Source: Moniliella sp. 'wahieum' (lineage: Eukaryota; Basidiomycota; Moniliellomycetes; Moniliellales; Moniliellaceae). From it: 64,000 nucleotides of DNA. Positions within the stretch are counted from its first letter, which is position 1; each line of letters opens with the position of its first letter. Positions 32,947-44,593 of the stretch are shown piece by piece. The DNA is taken from assembly GCA_003971905.1 (NCBI GenBank), contig RSEE01000033.1, forward strand, positions 139,001 to 203,000. Reading direction: 5' to 3'. The notes below the pieces were generated by a model. The model had not been told where the DNA came from and made no database searches. It saw only the letters and a program-made list of their open reading frames with translations. A program made the translations under genes and the position numbers.

Positions 32947-35179
32947 CCAGAGGAGAAGGAGAAGCTAACACACGGTAGACCACGCGTGATGAGGGGAAAG
33001 AGACACAAAAGGGGGCAAGGAAGATCTAGAACAAGGATCATACCCACATCCTGTGGGAATGTGTGTGTGATCCGTCATGGCCTATTCCATGTTTGTTCCC
33101 TTGAACCAAGCATGCCCTGGTGAGCTATAGTACTAGACCAGTTGAGACGACTGTGCAGCATAGTAAAGGAGCCATCAGAGGTTCCCGAGGATGTAAAAGG
33201 GAATTAGTCGAAGGGGGGGATTCAAAAACGTCAATAAAAAAACAAGTGTACTATACACTCTGGGGCATGGCGGGGAAATTTCCCTTGGGGCTTCAAGAAG
33301 CTTGAAGCTTGAAAGCTGTGAGCTTGACTATCAATTGCAGCTCAAACATATGATTAACGTGTTGAACACGTTGAACTACGTCTTCGACCCTCCGGGCCCT
33401 TTTGCAGCTTCACCCGCTTCATTATAGTCATTGGTTTCACCCATACACTTTCGCATGCGGTTCCCCCGCTTTCAACGTGTTCAACGTATACGTTCGACGT
33501 TCATATATCATAGGTCATCTGATCCTCAGATCCTGTGTTTCAGCCTGAGATCCATAAGAGAAACAAGACGCCTATAAGATCCGTGAGACGACCTGAGATG
33601 AGCTAAGAGAAAAAAACGTCACGAGGGCAGAGAGATGCATCCTGCATCCCTCTCCCTGTGCGAATCAACCTATATACTTTCGCTCCTGGGCTGCGTCGCG
33701 AGCTTGCCTGAAAACTGCATGGAGGTCATGCAGGTCGTGGCTTGGCAACTCAAGCAACTCAACGACCGACCAGCGCAGTGGAAGACGCATTAGAGTGTAC
33801 TATAGTAGCGGAGTCCTCTATACAAGTGAGAAAAGCATTCCGGCCCCTGATGTGATGCATAATGGTCAACGTCGTCAGCGCGCCCAAACGCGCCAACGTT
33901 CAACTGTATACCTGAGTGTCCGACGTCACTGCCGGTGTGGGACGGGGAATGCGGGGGATCCAACCCCATGCATGGCTCAGCGCTCATCCCTATTCCATGA
34001 CTTTTTGATGCCTGGCTTGGTTAGTGACTAGTAGTGCCAGCGACTAAGTAGTCAAGCTTCAAGCTAGCCCAGTGAACTAGTGAGTACATTAAGTACGGAG
34101 TACGAAGCACTGCAGTATCCTGAGTGTAGCTAGTGAGTTGAAAAGCTTTTTCACTATTAGTGACTCACTCCGCTTCAATACTCGTTGCTGGTTCTTGGAG
34201 GCTGGGCGCTGGATGCTGGATGCGGGATGCGGGATGGTACGTTTGATCTCCCATGCGAGATCTCCCATGTCACGGGCCAAGCAAAACAGAAGCGCTGTAA
34301 GCTAATCAAGGCGCTCCCAGCGCTCCGCCCCGCTGATAAGCCATCCACCCCAACCCCAACATCAGCCCCAGTACCAATACCAACACTAAAAAGCAAACTG
34401 CAGAAACAAACAATTGGCGCCATTGGCTTGGTCCATGATGCATGATGCATGACCTGTCTCGTTGGCCCTGGCCTTGCCTTGGCCCTGGCCTTGCCTTGGC
34501 CCTGGCGCTGCGTAGAGGCCCAGGCGAGGAAGGAGCTACGATGGGCACGGCTAAGAACAGAAGATGAGGCCTGAGCGGAGCGGGAGGATGATCGAAGGAG
34601 ATACGGTATGGCGCCGAGACCAGCTGCATGGTAGGAATAGTGCTAAGGGGGAGGAGTGGGAGGCCAAGCCTGCGCCAGCCAACGTGCCCGTTGCGCTTCC
34701 CGATCGATCCGCCGATCCGCGCCAAAGCAACAAGAGCAGCATGGCCCGAGCCCGCCGACAAACGGACGGCTCGCCTCCACCCTCGCCGTCAACTGACTGG
34801 GCAAGAAGCGTGGGAAGCGTAGGGGCACCGCCGCAGTACACGAGGGTACGGTAGTACGGTGGTACGGTGGTACGGGGAGAAGCGAAGCTGGATGGGGCAA
34901 GTGCAGGGGCACAAGGAGGCAGTGCGTGGGTCCAGAGGGGAGCAAGGAGTAAGACGATGGGGGCCAGAGCCAGTGTGTGGGGGGGAATCTTGGATGTGGG
35001 CTTGACGATAGAGTGAGAGAACAAGAAGAAGAGACGAAACAAACAACCCACAACCCCGGAGCGCGAGAGGAAAAGCGCACCGGCGGCGGCCAAGGCCAAG
35101 GCTAAAGCTAACGCTAACGTGGAAGTGTAAAAAAGTGTAAAGTGTAAATGGAACGTGGAACGTGGAACGTGGGAGCTAC
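32947..35179. other. intergenic, repeat-rich
   Basis: No supportable gene. It contains AAGCTTGAAGCTTGAAAGCT near 33297-33316, GTTGAACACGTTGAAC near 33360, and many TGAGATC and ACTAGTGAGT words. A frame at 34551-35099 (minus) has hydrophobic stretches but no family signature and is not annotated. Confidence 0.55.
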
Positions 35180-36051
35180 CTAGGCCTTGTCGAGCCAGGT
35201 GGAGCGGTGGGGGTGGGTGCGATCGCGATGCGGCGGGTAGACCGGGACGGGCGGCGGGGAAAAGTCGGCATAGGGGTACTCGCTCTCGCCGCGGGGCGAG
35301 CCCAGGACGGTCGGGGGCGGTGGGGTGGGCGATAAAGCTCGCGGCGGCCGAAGGTCGTCCTCGTCCTCCTCGGAATCCAATTCGAACGAGCGCAGAAATC
35401 CCGACCGCCGATCTTCCCGCCGCGGCACATGGGCCAGGGTGAATTCATGCCACAGTTCAAACCAGGGGCAGGCACGGAGAACGCGGTCGCGTTCGCGCGC
35501 TTCGGGCGGGGAGTGGGGGGGCAAGTCCTTGCGCAGCGCGAGCGACGGCCGCGGCGGAGGCGTGGCAGCGGCAGAGGCACTGGTGGAGGAGCTGGCGGCG
35601 CTCGAGTCGGTGGGGGGCAAGGTACGTGGGTGCTGGCGGGTGCGTGGGCCCGTGGGGGGGAGGGGAAGGCAGGCAGGCCTAATGCTTCTTCTTGCTCAGC
35701 GACCAGCGCAGCATACTTGCGTTTCATCACATCAATGTGACTGCGCACCGAGCCGGTCGCCGGCGGGTTCTCCGGCCGGACAAGGACCGCCAGGATCTCG
35801 AGCAGGCGCCAACAGGGGGTGCGGCGGTCGTCGTAGTGCAGCGGACCGGGGCTGTAGACAACGCGGTTGACCCAGGAGCGGTAGTAATGCAGCCAACGGA
35901 CCAGCGTCAGCTCCTCGTCCATGGTCCAGCGGCGGCGGGGGCGAGCGGGCGCGGGGGCGGAAGCAGGGGTGCCGGTGCGGTTGGAGGCGGGGGCAGGGGG
36001 AGGGGAGGGGGAGGGGCGAGGGCGGATGCGGAGGGAAGGGGGTGGGAACAT
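35180..36051 (-). CDS. putative Myb/SANT-like DNA-binding protein
   Basis: Read on the minus strand, the start is probably ATG 36051 (MFPPPSLRIRP); an upstream ATG at 36198 (MPPNRTARK) is an alternative in another frame. A Pro-rich leader precedes RRRWTMDEELTLVRWLHYY (35935-35880). The pattern W-x-x-[DE]-E-L-x-x-L, a central Trp (CWRLLEILAVL) and a terminal IDVMKRKYAALVAEQEEA helix (~35720-35690) resemble the Myb/SANT-like trihelix domain. After a frame change near 35620-35600 the C-terminus reads LRACPWFELWHEFTLAHVP, then an acidic ELDSEEDEDDL and a Pro-rich tail ending WLDKA with TAG at 35180-35182. It is a stand-alone gene in otherwise gene-poor DNA. The fold assignment is by eye from the Trp/helix spacing. 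Confidence 0.5.
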
Positions 36052-36589
36052 GGTGGCGGGGGCTGTGATGGGGGTGCGTTGGTGGTGGCAGCGGGTGCGT
36101 GGCGGGCGGGGGAGCGCTGGGAGAGCAGATGGGGGTGGGCACAGGCTGCTGGGCGAGGCGCGCGGCGGGCGCCTTGCGGGCGGTGCGGTTGGGTGGCATG
36201 GGCGAACGGAGGCGGGGGGGGGGAGGGGGGAGGCAGAGGCAGAAGGCGAAGGCGAAGGCGAAGGCGAAGGTGAAGGTGAAGGTGAAGCAGAAGCAAACGC
36301 AAAGGGTGGGAGTGGCGGCAGAAGGGCGCCAAGCAAGCAAAACACTCTACTCGTCCCCAACAGCCAGGCGTGCCTGCCTTTGCGAGGGGCTGAGGGCGGG
36401 CGGTGGGCGGTGGCCTGAGCCTCCGGGCAGGCGGCGACCGATGAACGAACGTAGAGTTGAACGTTCAGTTCGACTTGGGCAACCGCAATCGTCGACTGAG
36501 CAGCGGGAACGCTAACGTTATGAAAGGCACCGCAGCCACGCCACGCCAGCGGCTGGGACGGTGGAAGCCTTGCCTTGCCCGACGCTTGG

Positions 36590-36619
36590 CTTGAAGCTTC
36601 AAGCTTCAGGCGAAGCTTC
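36590..36619. repeat. AAGCTT palindrome array
   Basis: CTTGAAGCTTCAAGCTTCAG followed by GCGAAGCTTC. It contains the perfect 10-bp palindrome TGAAGCTTCA and is part of the TGA-N4-TCA intergenic family. Confidence 0.8.
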
Positions 36620-37377
36620 GGGCCAGTGGGAGCAGCGGCGGATCGGATCACGAACCATGCCTGCCCAGCCTCTTCCCCATGCCCCAGCCGCTGACGCCTG
36701 CGCGTGTAGCACGCGGTATCGAGGCAGTCCTCCGTCCTCCGTACCAGTCCGCCCCTCTGCACGCATCCACGCAGACTCAGTCCTCATCCCCCCAGTGGCG
36801 GCCCACCCACACCCCCACCCCACCCGCCGCGCACCCGCCACGCACTCGCCCGCTGCTGCCACATCACCCGTCCCATCACCCATCACCCGCCGCCCGCACA
36901 CGCACACGCAACACTCCACCCCTCCCCGTCCATCGCCACGCACGACGCACCCCAGCCCCCAGCTGCCCAGCCCCCGCGCCCCACCACCCACCGCCCACTT
37001 CCGCCCGCCAAACCCCAAAGCAAAACCGCCGCACCAGCCGCCGCGCTGACGTGGCTGCTGTTTTGTTCTCGCCACCTTCTACCCACCCGCCTGGCGCTCA
37101 CGCGCCCGCCCGTGACGTGACGCGTGACACCCCCGCCCACATCCAGGCGCCTCGATCCTAGCACGCCTCAGCGCCTGAGCACGCCGGAGCACCACCAATC
37201 AAAACGTACTAGCTACCAGATCTCACTGGGGCACAGGGGGGTTACGGTTACGTGGTGAGTAATAGTGAGTACTGCATGAGTCTGAACCTGTCCCAGCCAG
37301 TCCACCGCCGACAGGCGCCAGGCCTGAGAGCCTGAGCCTGAGGATCGCACCTTTCCCCTCCCCTGGGGATAGGTAAG

Positions 37378-37422
37378 CGGATGCGGATGCGGATGCGGAT
37401 GCGGATGCGGATGCGGATGCGG
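37378..37422. repeat. GGATGC hexanucleotide microsatellite
   Basis: Seven perfect tandem GGATGC units. Confidence 0.95.
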
Positions 37423-38478
37423 CCCGTACCGCGGTTGCGACGAAGCGCCGAAAGAGTCGTGAGATCTGAGATTTCGGTTCTCGATCTTAGATTCTCACAT
37501 GTGTGATGCAGATGCGCCTTTCACCAATTTCACCACTCGACGCACTCCGCCCTGCCCAACCCTATCTTTTGTTTTTTTTGCACCCTCTGCCTCTGTTCTC
37601 CCTCTGTCCCCTCTGTTCTCTGGGCCCTGTCCCGTGTTTGCTCGGTGGGAATGCAGCGCTGCATAGCTTGACGCGCGGCTGTAACATGTCCGGGCAACCA
37701 GCGACAGGCAATTGCGCTCACTTTGCCATGGTGCATGACGCGCATGACGCGCATGACGCGATTGACGCAATGACGCATGGGGCGGCGGGCGGCAAAATTC
37801 ATGTGGATGTTCAACACGTTCAACGTTCAATATTCAATGGCCAATTATGGTTACTGGTTACGTGCGTATCATGAACAGGAAACCTTTTTTGGCCTTTTCA
37901 ATCGGAGGCCTGCAGCGACTGGGTCCACCGGGACTCCCATCGGAACTACCGACGGGCCCCAGTCGTTAGGGCATTGAATATTGAAGCTTGAAGCTTCAAC
38001 TTGAATGAGCACGTAGGCCTTTCGGCTTCGGCCGTACGGCCTCACGCACCTCAATGAATGTTGAAAGGTGAAATTCAAAATGTTTTCAAGCTCAGGCTGA
38101 GCGGCTGAGCCCCGCTGCAATTAAAGGAAAAACTGAACCGCTTGAACTTTGAACTTTGAACGTTGCTTGAACCTTCGAACCTGTGGTTGACGATTGAATA
38201 TTGACGCGTGACGATCAATGATCGGTGATCGATGATCCCAAGGCCAGGCGCTCAGCGCGTTCACTGAGTACAGAGCCATCCCCACGCTCCTTGGCAGCTG
38301 CCACCGACATGCTCGCCCCCCTGCCCGCGCCTCCGCGCCTCCCGCAGAACAGTTCCTGTTACCGCGGGGCTTCCGGCTGCTACGGGCTGCTACGGGCCGG
38401 CCGCGCTTCCGCCCACGGGCAGGCACAGGCATGCAGCATGGCTCGGGACCGCGGCTAGCCGTTCAGGCAACGAGAACG

Positions 38479-38553
38479 TTTTTGTTCAACTTGAACGTTC
38501 AACGTGTGAACGTCCAAGCAACGTGCAAGCTCAGGCCTCAGGCTGAGGCCTCA
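38479..38553. repeat. AACGTT and AGGCCT palindrome cluster
   Basis: Contains the perfect 10-bp palindromes TGAACGTTCA (~38492) and TGAGGCCTCA (~38544) within 60 bp, plus further TTCAAC and CTCAGGC half units. Confidence 0.8.
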
Positions 38554-39755
38554 GGAGCCCTCAGGCCGCCTTGGTTGGGTTTCAAGGACGTGGAACGGGG
38601 AGCGAGGAACGTCGGGCGGCGGTAGGCCGCCGCGTCGCGCGCTCAGCTGAGCGCCTGTTGCATCCAGAAGCTTGAATTGCTGAAACTTGAAATATGAAAC
38701 AATGGCCAGAACGGACTGGGGAGCGTGGAGGGTGGAGAGCCGACAAGCCATCTCCATATGATCGATGACGCGTGACGCACGCTGACGCTGGGTGGATTGG
38801 ACCGAACAAACCGGTTTACGCGTTTACGGTTGATTTACGGGATTTACTTGAGTTCCATTAGATGTATGCCGTGTAGGATACCACGTACCAGCCTGCATCA
38901 ACCTGACCCAACCTGTACACTAACCGGTGCCACTCCAGCCACCACAGTCCATCCTATCCACCATTGACATCGCAACTAATTAAAGCAACCCCTCCCTTAC
39001 ATCTGCTTGGTTGCGACCGAGAACGAGACCCAAATGGAAGATCTGGGCAGCCTGATGGAGACCGACTGGAAACCTGGAGCACCTGCGCAGCTTGCGTACC
39101 ATTGTTTTGCCCCGCACTTCGTTCCTTACCCTAGAGCTGGCATCACGCGGATGCAATCCTACCATGGACCCGACTTGCTTGTCGGCCTTAGGTTGCTTCA
39201 GCACAACAGGGCCCATCGGAGCAGGGTAGAGAGGTTGGGCCTACTGTGCCTTTTCTACTTGCGCGTACCACGCTCCTGCGCCCGCGAAGGCATGAGTTTA
39301 CGCATCACGTACCCCATCTCACTCGGTCGGACGTTGATTCGCTCCGCTCCGAACCGAGCGCTGGACCCGGAAGCGCAAGGACGCTGTAAGTGGGAGCTTG
39401 GGTAGGATGGGTAGGACCCGGCCCAGCGGGGGGGGGCGGTCGTGGGTGGGTGGGAACGAAGGAAGAGGGATAGATCCTGTGCATGCGCACACACAAGCCG
39501 ACCGCGCACACGTGGGCGAGGGCACGTCTGAGAATGTATACCTTGTATATGATTCGTTTTGGTTCCTCAGGCTTAGGCCTCCTTACCGCCTCACCGTTCG
39601 TGGTGCCACCTCCCTCCTCCCGTGGGGAACATACGCACCACGGCGACCGACGCGTTCCCCAGCGGAGGCGAGGTCGGTCCGTTTTGGAAGAGGGGGGCAA
39701 GGGGGGCAATGCGATGCGATGCGAGGTCGCTTTCGCAAGGGTAGCGGGAGATTAA

Positions 39756-39870
39756 ATTAGGTTAGGTTAGGTTATAGGTTAGGTTAGGTTAGGTTAGGTT
39801 AGGTTAGGTAGGTTAGGTTAGGTTAGGTTAGGTTAGGTTAGGTTAGGTTAGGTTAGGTTGGGTTGGGTTG
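39756..39870 (+). repeat. interstitial TTAGG pentanucleotide array
   Basis: About 22 tandem TTAGG units with two irregularities (TTATAGG, TAGGTAGG), degenerating to TTGGG at the right end. The unit is one G shorter than the TTAGGG telomere repeat usual in fungi. It lies inside the gene-poor block, not at a visible chromosome end. Confidence 0.95.
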
Positions 39871-41140
39871 AGGCTACTGAATGGGCAAGGGTGCCAACAA
39901 GTTGGTTGGACTTGATTCTGTTGCGCAAGGAGCCAATGGAGAGGGGTTGGCTGGTGCGTTGCGGCAAGGGGAAAGAAACGTCAGAGCGCCAGTCACGCCC
40001 ACGCCGGATAGCCCAAGTGCCGACCGCTTGCCACCGCGTCCAGCCTTGGGTGCAAGAGGGCTGAGCCTTCAGGCTGAAGCCTCCCTCCGACCTCTCTCAC
40101 TCAACCCACCCACTTCCCTTCCTGGCGCGCTGGACTGAACGCGGGCTGACGCACTGACGCACTGACGCGACACCGGATCGGTGGGGTCGTTGGGTTGCCC
40201 TGGTGCGCTTTCATTCGTGCCAAGTCGGGACGTAGTGGGATGGGCCATCGAGAGAGGATCGAGAGAGGATCAAGAATGTAGACGATGGATGGTGCAATGT
40301 GCGTCCGCGTCTTTGTCCGCCTACGCATGGCGTACGCAGTGCGGTATTCAAGCCTCAGGCTGAGTCCTCCTGAGGCCTCAGGGTGGATGGGCGGCCCGCG
40401 GGCAGTCTGTCAACCATGCGAAGGAGGTTGAATGAGGACTGGTGGAACATCGAGCTGATGACCTGATGAGAACCGAGCAACTGATCTGAAAACCGTTCAA
40501 CGTGCGTGTCAGCGACCAGGGAGATTGCAGATGGGAGCGGCGTGTAGTGTGACTGCAGCAGACTACAGCTGCTGTAGCCCGTGGCTGTTCCCCTTGAGCT
40601 GGACGGCGTCGATGAGTATCGAGTGTCGAGTATCGAGTAGGTGGGTGTGGGGGCTGGTGGCTAGTGGCTAAGCTAATAGTGAGGAGGGAACAATGGAGAC
40701 AACTGGGATGCACGATGCAGGGCGAACGGTGAATGAGTGTGACAACCAAAAAGGTGGATGCAGGACGGTCCATTGCGTCATACATGTTCCACATTGCTGT
40801 GAGTCGGTTGACTGATCCACTGCCTCAGCCTCAGCCTGGGGCGGGCGAAAGCACTGTCTCAGTGGCAAGAGCGCTGCGAGAGCCAAAGACGGGCGGTTTC
40901 AGCGACGGAGGGCGAGCCATTGAAGCCATTGAAGCAGCCTAGAGAGAGCAACTCCATCGGGGTAGCCTCAGTGCTGAGGCTCAGTGTAGCGCACGGGTAG
41001 ACTGGTAGCGCCGACGCAGGCCAACGCCACCCTCCACGTACCGCATGGTCCCAGATGTGGAGCAGCCAGGGTGCTCCAGCTTCCAGGTGCTCCCCAAACC
41101 TTAAACCCCATATTAATTCGCCCGCCGCAACTCTAACTCT

Positions 41141-41208
41141 GTTGAACGTTGAACGTTGACGCGTGACGTGTGACATGTGACACATCCCACGTTGCGTGTG
41201 ACGGTGAC
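41141..41208. repeat. AACGTT / ACGCGT / ACATGT array
   Basis: GTTGAACGTTGAACGTTGAC runs directly into GCGTGACGTGTGACATGTGA, so three different palindromic cores share one TGA-phased array. Confidence 0.8.
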
Positions 41209-44200
41209 ATACAGACGGTGGCGGCCGCGTCCATTCAGCGTCTTCCCCGCGGTCGGAAGGAGCTATGGGGAGCGTTGTCCTTCAAGAGCTCGGAGCTTGA
41301 CGCATCATGTGCATGACGCATATGAGACGCACAAGCACATGCACAAAAGCACATGCACATGACGAATCGCTGAAGCCCTGAGGCTCAGGCCTGAGGCGCG
41401 GAGGGTGTTGTAACGAAGATGATTCGATGATCTCGGAAGTGTTTCTCAAATAAAGCCGTGATCGGTCCTGGGCTCCGAACGTTTGGGCCGAAGAAGACGA
41501 GCCGAGGCACCGCTGTGCATCCGTCCATGTGTAACAAACGTGCACGCAAGAGGCCGCCCGCATTGTACACAGCCAGCCGCTTCTCGGATCGAGTTCGCAG
41601 GCATGCGTCTCAACCAGTGTCTCGATCCTCTCTTGATTTGGGACCATTGGGAATTGGCCATCCAAGACGGCGGTGCAGCGAAGTGAGATAGTCTGAGATC
41701 TGAGGTCTGTGACATGTGTGACCACTATCCGCTACGACTGCATTACATGGAATGAATGTCCCACTGTTACAAAACATGAAGACTATGACATGGTGGATTG
41801 AATCACAATCCTGAGGTAGTCCATATCATAGTCTCTCCACACGCAAGAGAAAGATTATCGATTACGCGGTACGGGGGTGGAGTCTGCGAGAGAGAGAGAC
41901 CTGCAGTGGGTGTTAGGTATACCCTCCTCCTGTGACTGCATGTGACATTGCACATTGCGAGGCAGGGCAGAGGCTGTCATCATCCTTTTGACGTATACAC
42001 CCCGACACACACAGGTTTGGAGCTATACTTCCCCTCTCGCTTGAGAACGGTCGACTTTCAAAAACGCTCCTCCCTCCCCCCTAGTGCCGCACTAGCCCCC
42101 CTTGTTCTCGGTGATAAACGATAGTCCGTGGGAGTACTCGTTTCCTCGTTGTAAAACCGAACAAAGCCTTCTCTCTCCTCAGCTCGTGATCCGTCAAAAC
42201 CTCGTGCAATGCGGTGGGCTTGTGCGCCCGGTGCACATGGTTTTTCAGTTAGCTCTCAGCTCTCGGCACGCTCAGCCCTTTGATCTCAGCAATACAGAGC
42301 TCAAGCAATGATCATGACCATGAGATTGACAACTTTGATAAAGACAAGTGGTTCCTGTCAACGTTCGACGTTCGACGTTGGACTTGGCTTGGATTATGTG
42401 TGGTAGGACGGGATTGTAGATCAAAAAGGGGCTTCAAGCTCCAAGCTTCACATTCGCCACATGGCACATGTCCCTCCCGGCAAACAGGCGGGGGGATGGA
42501 AACGTAGTGCAATTGTATGAGTACTCCCAGGTGAGTACTGTGGCTGAACGATCACGTTGAACGTTGGTACTGTCACCCAGAAACCACGATATGCAGAAGG
42601 CCGACGGACACCATCGTTGATGATGGTCATCGATCATCGATCATGCACACGCAATGGGGAAAAACAAGGTTACCAGTGTGGCTGCGTCCCTAGGGGGCAC
42701 AGTACGAGAGGTAACCGGTAACCGGTAATATATGACATCGTGGGAGCAGGTGTCCATGTGGTCCAACGGGACGCCGATCGGGTTGGAGAGGGAGGGAGAG
42801 AGAGCGCGTTTGACATGTTGACATGTGGGATGCTCGCTGACGCGCTGACGATGCACATGATATGTGGCAGAGAGTGCGGGGGAAACAAGGGGATGCACAT
42901 GGTGTTGCATTGATATGTCTCCTACTCGGTGGGCGTTAGGCGCAGAGAGAGAAGGCCGTTACCAACGTGCGAGGTGCTGGTGCGCATACCATATTGGTGA
43001 GAGACGGACCCGGGCTGATTGACTAGGGTCTGCTAGTAGCGACTGCTTGGCGAGGATGAATACGAGTGCCGAGGAGAATGGCCTATCTGAAAGAGGAACA
43101 GCGACTGCGACGTGCGATCAGGGTCCAAACGTGCGAATCATGTGAATGTGGGAGACACGCAACAGCATATGGTCTACCGAGCGCCACAAGAACAGATATC
43201 TGAACTCAGATGAGTTGCCAGGATGCGCCGCTGTCCCAGCGACATGTCAGGCGCAGAGTGGCAGACTGCCCAGCTGATGTGCTGTTCGCACGCGTTGGGC
43301 AGAGCCTCAGGAGTTACTAGCTACTGCGAGTCATCACTAGTTATCGATTCTCAGCTGCTAGTTACTCTTGGCTGCTAAGGCCTAGCGATGGCTTGGGTGG
43401 GTTTGGGTGGATGGCTGCTGTGCACGCTGGCTGCGGCGGGGAGGTGCGTGATGTGTGACTGGCTGGCGCGGTGCGGGAGATATGCGGGGGCGGGGCAGCT
43501 GTGCAGACAGGGGCGCGGTGCGGGGAGGCCGGTGCAGCCAGGGTGTGCGAGCAGCCGTGGCGGCGGAATGGCCCAAGGCGAATACGCGCCGCCAGCCACG
43601 GGGGGCAGTGTGCTGCGGCAGCGAGCCCTCGCGTGTCTGCGTTGGAGCGGGCGTTGGGGGCGCGGGCTGCGGCTGCGTGCGCCTCAGGCTACACATGGTA
43701 CGCTCCCTTTCTCCTCCGCCTCCACACCGGCCCCCCGCCCTCGCTTGTTCTTGGCGGCATAGCGCTTATCGCCTCGAGTGCTCTCGCGCCCACCCCCACT
43801 CATCCATCCATCCGCCTCTCCCCCGTCGGAGAAGACACGGCTGATGTGCTGATGCGCACCCAGCAGGCGAGCTGTTCTGGTCTGTCTCGCGTAGCCTCCA
43901 ACCGTATGGTTGCGTGCACCCTCTCCGCCCCCAAGCCCCGCCACGGGGGGGGCGCATGGGCCAGGACCAGTATGTACATCGCCCGCCATGGCCGATGATC
44001 GATGAGGTCATTTGTCTTCGGGATCAGACGGTGGGGACAGCAGGCCAAGCAGTGCCCACGAGCGCGTGTGCTGGCGTGCACTGCCCCTCGGACCACACCC
44101 TGTCCGCCCATTCTGCTTCCATGTGGCCAGGCAACGCACAGTGCTCACGCTCAGCGCTGAGCGCGGGTTATACCGTCGCACTCATCCGTCATCCCGATCG

Positions 44201-44469
44201 CTTCTCTCTTTCATCTCAGCTCCCCACGCACGCCACTGCATGGGGCCAGTTGATGATGATCGATGAGCATCGTCTGCGCACTGGGCCGCAGGAGCAGCAT
44301 GCCCAGCCGACGCTGCTGCGTACGTGCCGGCTCACGCCTGCTGCTTCCCGCCGCGCCTCTGCCTCGGTCGGCCCTCGTCGACCGGCCTACTCCGGCGTCT
44401 GTGTCCACCAACCCACCCAATCCCCTCCTCCATAGCCATCACCTCCACCGGTGCACACGCACACAACCG

Positions 44470-44476
44470 TATATAA
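44470..44476 (+). promoter_or_regulatory. TATA box of the aspartic protease gene
   Basis: TATATAA at 118 bp before the second-next in-frame element and 124 bp before the ATG at 44594. It is followed by a long CT-rich leader, the usual architecture of a strongly expressed fungal secreted-enzyme gene. Confidence 0.65.
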
Positions 44477-44593
44477 CCCCCACCCCTCGCCGCCTCTCCT
44501 CGCCTCTCTCTCCCCACCCACCCAAGCTCCCTGCTCTTGCTCCCCGCCCTCCACTTTCTCTCCCACCTCTTCGGTCCGCTTTTCTCCTCCCCA

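Larger units (their letters stand above)
36199..44469. other. gene-poor, repeat-rich 8 kb region
   Basis: No frame here has a recognisable domain or consistent coding style. It carries many palindromic-word arrays, a GGATGC microsatellite, a TTAGG array and lower GC than the gene blocks. Frames at 39007-39405 (plus), 39305-39709 (minus) and 43388-44435 (plus) were inspected and not accepted. Confidence 0.55.

Noticed and set aside
31400-33300. LTR pair around the gag-like ORF
   Set aside because: No repeated flank with TG...CA ends or primer-binding site could be paired by eye. A self-alignment of 30.5-34 kb would be decisive.
35176-36762. Single 528-codon minus-strand frame
   Set aside because: Only part of it (the Trp/helix block at 35940-35690) looks protein-like. 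The upstream half is Pro/Ser composition bias and extends beyond the likely start, and the true C-terminus is in another frame.
39007-39709. Frames on both strands beside the TTAGG array
   Set aside because: They look partly protein-like but match nothing I recognise, and neither strand is favoured.
43965-44010. MYIARHG followed by IDEV, resembling the RHG motif of phosphoglycerate mutase-like phosphatases
   Set aside because: The two pieces are in different frames, and the GATCGATGAGGTCA word that gives IDEV also occurs at ~26995 in non-coding DNA. No downstream second-His motif was found.
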